A stretch of DNA of 64,000 bases from Carnegiea gigantea (lineage: Eukaryota; Streptophyta; Magnoliopsida; Caryophyllales; Cactaceae). Within the stretch, counting starts at the first letter, position 1, and the number at the start of each line of letters is the position of its first letter. The notes under the pieces were generated by a model that did no database searches, was not told where the DNA came from, and saw nothing but the letters and a program-made list of their open reading frames with translations. Shown here piece by piece: positions 34,083 to 46,635 of this stretch. The position numbers and the translations under genes are program-made. Location of the stretch: the NCBI GenBank assembly GCA_029747015.1, contig JAKOGI010001263.1, forward strand, positions 50,001 through 114,000, read 5' to 3'.

Positions 34083-35418
34083 AGCGACTTCTACTGGATG
34101 GTCGTTTGACAGTCAACATTATACCTAAGTCTACCATGAATGTTTTGGGTATCACCATTGAGGAATTATCCAAGAGTTGAATGATGATACAAGGTTTTAA
34201 CCTAGAAGGACAACGTACAATTGGTATGATTCATTTAGAGTTGATAATTAGTGACTTGACAAAACATCATCAATTTTTTACGTGAGAGATTCCAAGACTT
34301 CGTACAAGTTGATGCTTGGGCGTCCTTGGCTGCATACACATAGAGTGCTAGCATCAACCTTGCACCAATGCTTTAAGTACTACCGTAAGGAGGAAGATAA
34401 AAGGTGATGTTAAACCATTTATCGAGTCGATTCATTCTTTGCTGATGCAAAGTTCTTCGAAGAACATGTTGTGCCAAAAGAAACTACAGCTGTTGTATCC
34501 TCCATAAGAAAAGGTAGTGCAAATAATGCCCAGGAGACTTGTGCACATCCAAAAGATAGTGGTGACGGCAGCACCGGGCCACAATGACAGCAGGAAGAAG
34601 AAAATAAGCAGACAATTTTAGTCACTTCTATCACACAAACAATCATCACAGCAAACCCAGCAGCGCCAATTTTTAGGTACATTTCTAAGTCCCGTTGAAA
34701 GAATGGTGAATTACCATTTAGTGAATGTACAATTTCAAATGCATAATCAAGGCTGACATGAAGTTCAAGAAAGCCAGTTGGCACGTTCTCAATGAAAAGG
34801 GTGCGCCTCTAGTTCATAACCCAAACTAAAGAAAATCGACTAAGGCCTGTCTCCCTGGTTTTGTTGCATCTTCCAAAGGCTCACTCCAAGAAAAAACAAC
34901 TTGTCAAGAATGCGCACTAGTAATTGGTTTGATCCAAATGAATACCAACTAATAAAGAGGTCTAGTTATTAGTTTAGCAAGCCAATTCTCCAAGGCATGT
35001 CATTGAAGCTAATCCTTATGGACTTAACGATACACAACAGATGATATAGAATCAAGGAGGCGGAGTTACAACGCCTAAAACTGGCCTTGGTTATGAAGTC
35101 CAAACTTTCATTCCTTCACATATAAAGCGTGTTTCTACTTTAGATGTGAAGATGAATGACTCGCTAAAGAGGCATACCATAGTTCTCAATAGCCCAAAAG
35201 GCGTACCCTAGTTGTCATTGGGCATGGGGCTAATGCTAGCTCAAAAGAAAGAACCAAAAAGGAGGAACAAGCTTCTTCTGACGACGTCATAGGTTAAGAG
35301 GCCGACGAATTGGATTATAAAATAGAACTTGCTGAGGCGGTAAGAACTTTAGAAGATGGGGGCCAAGCCATAATCAATGATCTAATAGAGTTAAATTGCG
35401 GATCTGTTGAAGAACTTC
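34083..35418 (+). pseudogene. Element B protease and linker
   Basis: Right after element C the frame reads KRLLLDGRLTVNIIPKST and MNVLGITIEELSKS, the aspartic protease active-site region. The usual DGG/DSG is changed to DGR. IQGFNLEGQRTIGMIHLEL and LGRPWLHTHRVL-like segments follow to about 34400. The rest is the Ser/Lys-rich linker to RT, with stops, ending where element D inserts at 35418. This piece is missing from element A. Confidence 0.7.
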
Positions 35419-37083
35419 TGTACAGCTTATCGTACAGCTACAAATTAAACAACTACTTTGATTTATAAATAATATTTATAGCATAGGAAAGCAGGGATCG
35501 ATCCCACCAGGAAAGATTAAGATAATAGCTAGTTTAAATCTAATTAAATTTACTACTCTAATTTATTAAAGCTAACAAATCGAAAACAGAAATCAAACCT
35601 GAAATTTTAAAGACACAAAAACTCAAAATCTAAAAACACTAATTATACTAAAATAACACTAAAAGACTAACATTTGGGGGGGTAAAATGAAATTTATATT
35701 AGAGCTAATAATTGAAGAATAAAAATTGACAGACTAAACAAATTAACTAAAAGTGACAAATAGTTATCAAAGGTACCAAATTTATGAAAAGTGCTTAGCA
35801 TAATCTATATCCACCATGCAAATTAATATTTATCATCAACACACAAATCGATTTTATTCATGAGTTAGATTGTAGAAGACATCCACCAGCGGATCTTCCT
35901 CATTTTTCCTTATATTATAGTTTATTTAGGTCCAGCCCTAATATAAACCGTACTAGTTTTGATAACCCTCACACCAACGCAAGAATTTAATCAAACTAGA
36001 TCATTATATATTAGAAAAACATCATCTAACGTCTTGTAACTAATTTACCAGTAAACTGATGTAACAAAGATCTATAACAATTACCTAATTAAAAGATAGG
36101 AGTTTAAGCCATCCATGATTAATTAAGGTGATACTAATACTTAAAAGACTATAACTTTTACATATTAAAGCCTTTTAAACTATCATATGAATTCGTATTA
36201 AACTAACTAGCATGCATTCTAATTAACATAACATGAATATCATGAACGATAAGCACTAATCGTTATAGAATCATGAATAAAAATTAACTAGATAATAAAG
36301 CATGAAACTTGTTTCAAAATAATTAATTTAGCATGGTTTCAAATAGATTATACTAAGCACAAGAGAACTGCTCACTCATATTAAAAATAAAATCACAAAA
36401 TTCACCCAAATAATTCATGTTTGTAACCTAGCAAAATAGAATACAAACAAAACAAAAAAATAAAAAATAAAAAAGAGTGTAACCCCATACTACTTGGAGA
36501 GGAAGAAGCATGTGAGATGTTGGATCTCGAACAAGCCCAGGCTGCGGTGAAGTTGTTGGGATGATTATTTGATGGTGGCAAGATGGAGATGAGGCGTGAA
36601 GAGAGGCGTTGATGGTGATGCGTGAATGATGGGCTAAGGTGATGAGATGAGGCTGGTAAAGATAAGCCGTGGGTGTTGGTTGTTTCTGAAGAAGCAGCCG
36701 TGGGTTCCTCACAAAGATAAGCTCGTGATAAAGATAATATGTGATGAGGAAGAGAGGAGGGTGGGTAGGGTTTTAACTACTAGGGGTTTTTTTTTTTTTT
36801 TTTCCTTAGACTCCTTCTCCCTCAAGTCTTCTAACTTCTCTTCAACTCTTGTAACCCTAGCCCAAATAAATCATTATAGAAATAATATTTTCCATAAATC
36901 ATTATTTTTGGACTGACTGCATAGCCTAGCTTGTAAAATCCGAACTTCCATGTCTTCTATTCTCCTTTTTATTTTATTAATGTCTAACCTGAAAAATATA
37001 TAAAATAAAGTAAATTAGATGAAATAATATATATAATATAATCGAAATAATTATTAAAACAATGCATGATTTTTGGCTTAGCA
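35419..37083 (-). repeat. Element D 3' LTR
   Basis: It runs from TGTACAGC to GGCTTAGCA. It contains the block GGGATCGATCCCACC near 35495 and a long T run near 36788. ORFs within it are chance openings. Confidence 0.9.
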
Positions 37084-38431
37084 AATTCCCCCACACTTAG
37101 ACTTTGGATGTTCTTGTGCAAAAAAATCTTAGACTCGTCCTAAAACTGACCCTCTTCCTTTCTTATAAAGTCGTGCATAACTATAATATTCATACTAGGC
37201 ATTGGCTTGCTTTAAAAACAGTTTCATTGAAAACAAATTAGTTTTTCCTCCAATAAGTGAATAACTACTAGATATCTAACTACCATCAAAGAGTTTATTC
37301 ATCAATCTCACAACATTTTTATAATGAAGTAACAAGATCAATGCATACACTAATCAAGAGGTCTAAAAAAATTTATGATAGAAAAATTGAGGTACGGTAT
37401 AACTATAGAGACAATTGAACTAGGTAGAATAACTCATTGAAATTGATTCTAAACTTGCCTTGTATTTTTTTCCCCCTCTTCTCCTTCTATTTTTTTTTTT
37501 CCGAACTCTACTTGCACACATATTCGAGGCCTATATAGGGTCTTAGAAATTAAACACTTCCTGTCTCACACTCACCCAAATAGCAGTGCTGGAGCAAACA
37601 TTTTATTTTCATCATTATTTTTATTTATTTTATTGACTCACTAGTATGGGAAGCAAGCTTTCCGGTAGTAGTATTACCTCAAAGGGTGGCACCCAGTAGT
37701 GCATGCCTCAAAGGGGTACTTGTCATTCCCGACTTTGACTCTCTTTTTTTTTCTTTTTTTTTTTGAGTTATTCTACTAATTCAATAGTCTAGAAAATGGG
37801 CTAGGTCATTTTATTACCTCTGAAGCGGAGATAATACATGACCAAATAAGATGAACAATCATGACAGTTACTCAGACTTCTCTGAATGACAGCTAGCATG
37901 CTCAAAAGTCTTCACTCATAAAAGAATAAATTATAAATAGCTAAGAAAACAAAAATTTTTAAACAACCAAGCCTAGCACAAACTCATATCATGCATTATT
38001 TATAAGAAGAAAATTATTATTTTTTTTCAGAATAAATACTGCAAGAATTAAATGTAAGATACACCCCCCCACACTTAAATCATGCATAGTCCCTAATGCA
38101 TGCTAATTAATAAAAGAAAAGAAGATGCTGAAAGCGAATTAAAAACTTCCCTGAAAAATATTGGGTTGCCTCCCAACCAGCTCCTTTGTTGACAGTCATT
38201 GGCTCGACGTCATGAAGCTAATCGATCCTCTAGTTGGATCTCCTCCACTAAGCGTACATGATCTCTTTACTATTAAACACCTCAAACGTATGCTCCTTTT
38301 TGTTTTCAATCATGTGACTACTCCTTAATCTCATAAACTAAGACAAACTATAAAAATAAAATACTAGAGCTAAAACAAAACAATAAAAGTAGTAAAATTA
38401 AATAGAAGTAAACTAACGATCTTATTTTCTT
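37084..38431. other. Element D interior, non-coding
   Basis: It has AATTCCCCCACACTTAG beside the 3' LTR, an AAGCTTTCCGGTAGTAGTATT / CCTCAAAGGG module (37651-37730), CACCCCCCCACACTTAAATC near 38062 and GGGTTGCCTCCCAACCAGC near 38163. These are non-coding blocks typical of plant LARD elements. No reading frame has protein support. Confidence 0.7.
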
Positions 38432-38449
38432 TCCCTGACAATGGCGCCA
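38432..38449 (-). other. primer binding site of element D
   Basis: On minus the site reads TGGCGCCATTGTCAGGGA, five bases inside the 5' LTR. It is a variant of the primer site of element C. Confidence 0.88.
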
Positions 38450-38454
38450 AAATT

Positions 38455-40114
38455 TGTGGAGCTTGCTGAGAGCTACAAATTAAACCACTACTTCGATTTA
38501 TAAATAATATTTATAGCATAGGAAAGTAGGGATCGATCCCACGAGGAAAGATTAAGATAATAGTTAGTTTAAATCTAACTAAATTTACTACTCTAATTTA
38601 TTAAAACTAACAAATCGAAAACAGAAATCAAACCTGAAATTTTAAAGACACAAAAACTCAAAATCTAAAAACACTAATTATACTAAAATAACACTAAAAG
38701 ACTAATATTTGGGGGAGTAAATGAAATTTATATTAAAGCTAATAATTGAAGAATAAAAATTGACAAACTAAACAAATTAATTAAAAGTGACAAATAATTA
38801 TCAAAGATACCAAATTTATGAAAAGTACTTAGCATAATCTATATCCACCATGCAAATTAATATTTATCATCAACACACAAATCGATTTTATTCATGAGTT
38901 AGACTGTAGAAAATACCCACTAGCGGATCTTCCTCATTTTCCCTTATATTATAGTTCATTTAGGTCCAGCCCTTATATAAGCCCTACTAGTTTTGATAAC
39001 CCTCACACCAACGTAAGAATTTAATCAAACTAGAGCATTACGTATTAGAAAAACATCATCTAACGCCCTGTAACTAATTTACTAGCAAACTGATTTAACA
39101 AAGATCTATAACGATTACCTAATTAAAAGAGATGGGTTTGAGCCATCTATGAATAATTAGGGTGATACTAATGCTCAAAAGATTATAACTTTTACGTATT
39201 AAAGCCTTTTAAACTATCATATGAATTCGTATTAAACTAACTAGCATGCATTCTAATTAACATAACACTAATATCATGAACAATAAGCACTAATCGCTAT
39301 AGAATCATGAATAAAAATCAACTAGACAATAAAGTATAGAACTTGTTTCGAAATAATTAATTTAGCATGGTTTCAAATAGATTATACTAAGCACAAGAGA
39401 ATTACTCACTCATATTAAAAATAAAATCACAAAATTCACCCAAATAATTCATGTTTGTAACCTAGCAAAATAGAATACAAACAAAATAAAAAAATAAAAA
39501 ATAAAAAAGAGTGTAACCCAATACTACTTGGTGAGGAAGAAGCATGTGAGATGTTGGATTTCGAAGAAGCCCAGGCTGCTGTGAAGGTGTTGGGATGATT
39601 ATTTGATGGTGGGAAGATGAAGATGAGGCGTGAAGAGAGGCGTTGATGGTGATGCATGAATGATGGGCTAAGGTGATGAGATGAGGCTGGTTCAGATAAG
39701 CCGTGGGTGTTGGTTGTTTCTGAAGAAGCAGCCGTAGGTTCCTTATGAAGATGAGATGGTCATGAAGATAATATATGATGAGGAAGAGAGGAGGGTGGGT
39801 AGGGTTTTAGCTACTGGGTTTTTTTTTTTTTTTCCCTTAGACTCCTTCTCCCCCAAGTCTTCTATTTTCTCTTCAACTCTTGTAACCCTAGCCCAAATAG
39901 ATCATTATGGAAATAATATTTTCCATAAATCATTATTTTTGGACCGACTTGACAGCCTAGCGTGTAAAATCCGAACTTTCACGTCTTCTCTTCTCCTTTT
40001 TATTTTATTAATGCCTAACCTGAAAAATATATAAAATAAAGTAAATTGGACGAAATAATATATATAATATTATTGCAATAATTATTAAAACAATGCATAA
40101 TTTTTGACTTGACA
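38455..40114 (-). repeat. Element D 5' LTR
   Basis: It runs from TGTGGAGC to GACTTGACA and aligns with the other LTR almost base for base. The main differences are at the extreme left end and in the T-run length. Confidence 0.9.
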
Positions 40115-41790
40115 ACTTCATCCTATCTATGTGAGCGTCGTGCTAACACCCAAGGAGGAAGAAGAGTATTTCAAGGTTGTTGTTCATTGCTTGTCTATTA
40201 AAAATGGGTTTCACTTAAAAAGCAACCACAATGGCATTTTTACCCTGAGTTAATACCAGAAATCGAAAAGGAGATAAACAAACCTATTGATGTTGGATTC
40301 ATACATAAGGCAAAATACCCAAACTGGATTGCAAACATAGTCCCAGTAAGGAAGAAGGATGGCCAACTTCATATTTATGTGGATTTTCAAGATCTTAATT
40401 TTCCATGACCAAAAGATGACTTGTCACTTCTAGACACTGAACTCATGGTTGATCTTGCCACCATTCACAACGTCTTATCCTTCATGGATTGCACCGTGAG
40501 CTATAACCAATTCAAATGCCATTAGCGGGTCAAGAGGGCATAACATTCCACATACCGAAGGGCATCTTTTGCTATAAGGTGATGTCTTTTGGCTTAAAAA
40601 ATGCGGGAGCAACTTATCTGGTGTTTAAGTTAAAAAAGAGATCAGATCATTTGTAAGATTTCCATCAAATCTTTGAAAGATTATGAAAATGCCAACTAGA
40701 GATGAATCCACTAAAGTGCGAATTTGATGTCACATTTGGAAAATTTCTAGGCTTCATCATCCAATTTAGAGGCATCGACATTGATCAACCTAAGATAAAA
40801 GTAATTTGAGACATGCCCCCACCAAAGAGCCTGAAACAACTTAAGGGTTTGCAAGGACATTTGGCATATATCACAAAGTTCATATCAAACCTCGCTACTC
40901 GCTGTCACCCTTTCTGCTACCTCAGGAAAAAAGGTACACCTTTTGAATAGAATGACGTATATCAAAGGCTTTCGATAACATCAAAAAGTGCTTGTTAAGT
41001 CCCTAGTGTTGGGGCCACCTGTTTCTGACAAGCCTCTCCTACCTTACATTGCAACAAAAGAACGTTCACTTGGAGCATTATGTGCCCAGGAACATCCCAA
41101 AGGCAAAGAGAGGGCTCTTTACTACCTGAGTCTGACATTTGTTGGGGCTCAACTTAACTATTCACTGATTGGAAAGATATGCTTGGCTTTCATGTTCACT
41201 GTTCAAAAGTTAAGGCATTATATAGGCTCATACTGTGTATGTTATCTCCAAAGCTGATCCGATTAAGTACATCTTGTTGAGACTAGTTTTGAATAGACGT
41301 CTTGCAAAGTGAGCAGTTATCTTAGAACAATATCAACTATTTTACATGTCACAAAGGGTAGTTAAAGGCCAACTACTTGCAGATTTCTTCATATATCATC
41401 AAGTCCTGAATGATTAGGAATTCAATGATGGCCTTGCTGGAGAAGAGGTGTTCTTTGTTGATGTGCATCCACCTTGGGAATTGTACTTTAACGGTGTTGC
41501 ATGTTAAGATGGTGCAGGAGCAAGAGTTATACTGTTGGATAGGCTAACGACTGTTAAGTTGGAACATGTCTCTACGAGTGCTAAAAAGATGGTTGATGCA
41601 CACTTTGGCACTGTTGGCATAAAAGAACATTACTGCTCTAATTTGGGTTAATGGGTCATCATGACATCGCCCAAAAATGACTATGATAAAGGAGCAAAGC
41701 AATCCCCTTTTGCGAGCCAGATAAAAAAGATTGGTGGCAACCATTTATTAACTACTTGAAACATGGAAGCTGCGAGGTGACTTGAGACAT
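40115..41790 (+). pseudogene. Element B reverse transcriptase and RNase H (catalytic box deleted)
   Basis: RT begins with HPELIPEIEKEI-like, GFIHKAKYPNWIANIVPVRKK and VDFQDLNFP (40240-40410), then LSFMDCTVSYNQFKCH. At about 40618 GATY jumps straight to LKKRSDHL. This skips the segment that should carry YVDD, so the active site is deleted. RNase H 1 follows: the open fragment 40988-41257 has KPLLPYIATKERSLGALCAQ and ERALYYLSLTFVGAQLNYS. The second RNase H starts (ELYFNGVA, about 41475) but is cut after RVILL (about 41535) and jumps to TVKLEHV, losing its core. Confidence 0.85.
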
Positions 41791-42889
41791 AAAACAAAAA
41801 TCCAATAGAGAGCCTTAAACTTTCTCAATTATAAAGGAACACCAAACCGATGCTTTTTCCTTGGTCTTTAGTTACGATGTTTAGATGAAGAGGAAGGAAA
41901 ACAAGTAATGAAAAACGCCTATGCCAGTGTGTGTGGTGCATATCAGTTAGGACCCAAGTTACATGATCGCGTCAATGAATGGATTATTATTGGCCCACCA
42001 TGGTTCGTGATTGTATCAACTATGCAAAAGGTCGAATGCATATCAGTTCCATGCTATCTTTATTCACTAGCCTCCAAAACCACTCCATCTAACTATGGCA
42101 TCTTGGCCTCTTAAGGCATGGGGACTTGATGTAATAGGACCTCTCACTCCTAAATCTTTTTGCTGGTTACTTGTACATCTTGGCTGCCACTGACTATTTC
42201 TCAAAATGGGTAGAGATGATTGCATTAAAAGAAGTTAAAAAGGAAAATGTTACTGACTTCATTTAAACACACATCATCTATTGATACGGCATGCCTCGAT
42301 ATATTATCATAGACAATAGCGAACCATTCATCAACAAATGGATTACTAGCCTTTGTGAAAAACTCACATTTGCCTAAACATAAGTCGTTGATATACAATG
42401 CACCTGTAAATGTCTTAGTAGAAGCTTTCAACAAAATCTTGTGTAGCCTGCAAAAGAAGGTATCATCAAAATCTAAGAGAGATTAACATAAGAAACTAGG
42501 GGAGGTCCTTTGGGCATATCAAACCATATATAGGATGCCAACACAATCAACCCCTTACGCCCCAGTGTATGGAGTAGAAGCCATCAAATTCCATTATTAC
42601 GGATCACTATACAAGAAGGTTTGAGTGAAGATGAAAGCCACCAGCTTCACTTAACAAAGTTGGAGGCCTTGCAAGCACGTTCTTTTCAGGTTGGGGATCA
42701 AGCACTTGCATTAAGGAGGCCAATTATCTTGGCTCATAAGATAGGAAACAAATTCACTCTGAAATGAGAGGGACCTTGTTTTGTCCATGAGGCATACACA
42801 AATGGTGTCTGCAAGATAGTGCATGAATAAGGGCTTTGAGTTGGACCGATAGGTCCAATGGCAAGTTCTTGAAGTGCTACTTACCTTGA
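41791..42889 (+). pseudogene. Element B integrase
   Basis: It contains WPLKAWGLDVIGPLTPKSF (first catalytic Asp, near 42110-42155), LAATDYFSKWVEMIALKEV, RYIIIDNSEPFINK (second Asp), IYNAPVNVLVEAFNK (Glu region) and LGEVLWAYQTIYRMPTQSTP. The C-terminal domain is traceable to near 42889. Unlike A, all three DDE positions can still be seen. Stops and frameshifts are frequent. Confidence 0.8.
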
Positions 42890-42932
42890 AAAAACTGCTT
42901 AACTAGCTGCCAAACAAGAGCCTAAACTGTTC

Positions 42933-42936
<4 letters not shown>

Positions 42937-43005
<69 letters not shown>

Positions 43006-43006
43006 A
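42937..43006. repeat. (TA)n microsatellite
   Basis: About 29 uninterrupted AT units (42937-42994), then a G and a few more. It lies between the integrase and the antisense ORF of element B. Element A lacks it at the same place. Confidence 0.97.
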
Positions 43007-43600
43007 TTAATATTTCTGACCTGCAAGAGTATAAACTGTGAACAGCAAAACAAACAAAAACAATCTTTGTAATACTCCAGCTCTGTAAGAGTATAGTTGT
43101 GAATGACAAAACAAATAATTAAAGTATACATTGTTAAACCACAAGATGACTTGATCTTATTGGGAATTACAAGTTTTGATAAGTATGTAAGTAGCTTGGT
43201 AAACAAAATTGCCAAGTAAAGTCAAAATAAGACCAAAAAAGGGAAAGCAGGGGCAACCAAACATGTTCCATGTGATAGAGGACACAAAGCTTATTACAAG
43301 AGTTCAGCACGTGAAAAAAAAAAAAAAGGAACTAAATAAACTAGGTAGTAAATAAATTGATATCCATCCAAGCATCAAGGTTGAGTGAAAATTACATCTC
43401 GAGCATGACCTGCTCATGTCTTTCTAACTACTTCATATCATTAGGTGATAGAGTGGGCCAACTTCAAGGTCAGCAAGAACCTTAGATTTCTCATTACATC
43501 TTTCTCAGCAATTGCTAGTGGAATCAATTTGGCCCTGGCATCGTTTTTTAATTGGCGGTTTTTCTCTCTGACAACGCAAAGCGCTTTCTTTAAGTAAATA
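43007..43600. other. Element B spacer between convergent reading frames
   Basis: Repeated CTGTAAGAGTATA-(A/G)-TGTGAA-like words are present at about 43021 and 43083. No ORF is supported. The position and short words match 19850-19940 in element A. Confidence 0.5.
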
Positions 43601-46450
43601 ACTAGGTTGTTCCTTCATATTCTTCTGTTAATGCATCAAGATATGCATCAACCATAGTAAGATGAGATCGTAGAAGTTCGACTTGCTCAATGCACATAGC
43701 CTTCTCCTTCCCTATATCATTGGGATGATGGCATATGGAAGCTACTTTCTCTAATGACAAGAAAGCAAATACAGCGCTTCTGTAGTCCTCCACCTTCTTT
43801 CTCAAGAGGTTTGGGTCCCCGTAGAATTGCTCAATTCCTTTATATATCATTGAGGCTTCATGGATTTGGGCTTTGACTTCATCCAATTTTGTATCTTTCA
43901 AATCAATCAAATACTCAAACCTTATTACTCATGTGGCATCAATGATGACCCTCTAAGAGATAAGTCTTGAGAGGAAAGTGGTAGTGCTAGCAACGATAAA
44001 AGCAGTCCTCCATTTTAAAGCCCCAGGAGTAGTAGTCTCTGCAACAATAGTGAGCAATCTCCTTACAACTACTTCAAGAGAATTTAGCCCATCATCTGAA
44101 TGTTTTTGTCTGTAAGCGTGACAAGAAAAGCTTTTCTTTCTTTTGAAGATGAATTTCTTATGTGAGGTGATGTCAAGTTTTTCAAATTAGCAATACCCTT
44201 AGCTCTACTCAAATGTACTCTTTGGGTGGATGATTTGGCCACGAGATTAACTTCCTTAAGCAGTTGTTCATCAATAGCAAGTGTAACCTCTTGCACTAGG
44301 TTAAACTCGCCAATGTGGGGACAAAAAAAGAGATTAAATAAAATAAGCATGTTATCATTCTATGCTTATAAAAAAACCAAAAGAAACCACAAAAAAAAAA
44401 AAAAAAAGAAGTGGTAATAAAAGAACAAAGAACGGGAATGTACGTCATCAAGGTTAACTTGTTTGATTGGACAAAAATCAACATCATCAAAAAAGTCATC
44501 CCCAAGGCTTACTATAGCATCTCTTAAAATCAAAGTCTCACACCTTTTGCAACATCCATGTTTGAAATTCACCTCAGAGTCTTGTTCGTTGTCACTGCCT
44601 TCCACCAGGTTCCACTTTCTATCACTAAGGGAAATCCCTGGGGACTCACAAGCATCATCACAGGACTTCTATTCCTCAGCATCTGAGTCTCATAAAACCT
44701 TTTCCTTTCTTCCTATTGGCATTTTTTAATGAATCTACCTCCATATCTTTCTCTTGTTTAGATGAGTTTGCTTTTGTACTCTTCTTGAAGATGGAGACAA
44801 TGGTCCTAAGGTCATTAATGGTCATCTTAGACCACCAATTCTTATATATTGAAGTGACATATTCATTTAGTGTCAAGGAGTAGCAAGGTAAGACACCTTG
44901 AGGCATGCTCCCCTAAAATAAGAGTTTTTTTTTCAATATTGAAGGGCCTCATCATATGAAACTACTTGAGTATGAGGATCCTTAAGAAGCACCCCAAGAA
45001 TCCCTTGGCAAAACCTAAATTGTCTGTTAAACTAATGTAGGTTAGAGGGTTCAACATAGAAAGTTATGTCACGATGAATGGGAAGGAAGCCATCTCGAAG
45101 TGATGTCAAATAGCTTACCTTTGTATTCATCTCCCTCATCATTATTAACAAGGGTCTCCAATAGATTCTTTCCTAAAATGAAACACCCCAAGTCCAGGAT
45201 TTTCCCTTCATGAATAAGTTTACGAGCATCAACAATCTTGTCGTGTTTTTTTTGGGAGCCTAAGTAGCGCACTATCAAAGGATCTGGAGGGATGGGTTGT
45301 AGTACATAGTGGGTTTTGAATTACTGAGCAAGCCATCCATAAAGGTAATGGCTCGAAAAGAATAATCATGAATAGGAAGACTCGCAGCATTGGTAATCTC
45401 ATTTAGACCACGATAAATGCTTGGTAACATAGGAATTACCAGATTAAAGGTGCAGGCAATTGCCATTAAGCTGGCCTCCTCAAACGTTCCCAGGCAAATA
45501 AATCCCAGTCTCGAGAAGTACAAAGACACATAGCCAACATGATAAGAATGTAGCCAAATAAGTATTCTCCCTCTTCTCTTTGGGAACCCTAACACTTTAG
45601 AAGATGTTTATTTCATCTTGACTCCAGTGAATATTTTAAGTTTGAATTTGGCCATTGGGGTTATGGGTCTTTACAGCAGCCAAATTACGATAGTGAGAGT
45701 GCATGAACGGGTTATGAATGAACCTTTACTTACACCAAAAATCAATCCAAACTTTAGCACTAACTCCAGTCTCATGGTTATGTGCCTTTTCTAAGCTTCT
45801 AAAGGCAGCAAACAAAAATCTACAAGAAGATGAATGACCTTTTGATCTTGTTTATCTCGATAGCCTACGGACGATCTCATCATATACCGTGCCATTGATT
45901 AGGATGCCACCAAGTGTATGTAAATTCCATAAAGACATAGACATTTCCCCATATATAGCATGAAAATATTGGTGTTAGGGAACCAACACTCACGAAAAGC
46001 GCGAAGAATATGAACATTGCAGTTGTAGGAGGAAACTGAAGCATACACTGCTTGATATAGTGAACAATTACTCAAGCGTTGCTTAAAATAAGAGAGTACA
46101 TGCTCTGTCCATTTCCAGTGCAAATGTGTGTAACCAAACTCTCTATAAAATAACATGTTTGGCCCCCATCAAGACTTCCCAGATATGATTTGTCGTCCAA
46201 GCTTGGGAAACTTAGTAATCAAATTACATTTGTCATGGTGCATACTTTGAAGTAAATAGGTGATTGAATCATCCTCCACGACTTTCTCCACTAGAATTGA
46301 TAACTCTTAAGGAAAGGAAAATGGCTGTATAGTGGGCACCTAGTTAGCTTTCGGCCTATGCAAGGAACAATGAATAAGGAAGGAAGTCTCTAATTTGGGT
46401 TTCTCATCCCCCTTATCTATAACGAAGAAAAAGAACATGCTATTTTGCTA
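43601..46450 (-). pseudogene. Element B antisense ORF, plant mobile domain (PMD) type
   Basis: Reading minus, the best-preserved parts are the open fragment 46156-45899 (REFGYTHLHWKWTEHVL, YASVSSYNCNVHILRAFREC), in which the next motif, EMSMSLWNLHTLGGI, is reached by a frameshift. Then come 45595-45275 (RLGFICLGTFEEASLMAI, PMLPSIYRGLNEITNAASL) and 45278-45069 (DARKLIHEGKILDLGCFILG). Acidic linkers follow and a coiled-coil C-terminal part (43910-43602; EVKAQIHEASMIYKG). The order matches the PMD family and the ORF of element A. It is better preserved than A's copy in its central part but still broken. The protein is of unknown role and is carried antisense to gag-pol. Confidence 0.8.
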
Positions 46451-46635
46451 AAATTCCTTGAGGTGAATCATTATGAATCACCTGAAAATAAAAACTTAAT
46501 GTTAATTTCCTACTTTTTTTAGTGAGGAAACTAACAAATAAAATAACATCCAGAAGAAACAAAAAAAAAAAGGAGAGAAAAAAATCAATTAAAATGGTCA
46601 GTTCTTTACCGCCAAGCTGCTACTTGCTGGTCGAC

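Larger units (their letters stand above)
35419..40114 (-). mobile_element. Element D: non-autonomous LTR retrotransposon
   Basis: Two LTRs of about 1.66 kb (35419-37083 and 38455-40114) are nearly identical. They flank only 1.37 kb. The perfect duplication ACTTC lies at 35414-35418 and 40115-40119. The primer site on minus beside the right LTR sets the orientation. There is no protein-coding region. The high LTR similarity makes D probably the youngest insertion within B. Confidence 0.93.

Noticed and set aside
34419..34784. 121-codon minus ORF
   Set aside because: It is a shadow of the protease-to-RT linker of element B on plus and matches no family.
42903..43215. two minus ORFs with Tyr-Ile repeats
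   Set aside because: They are translations of the TA microsatellite.
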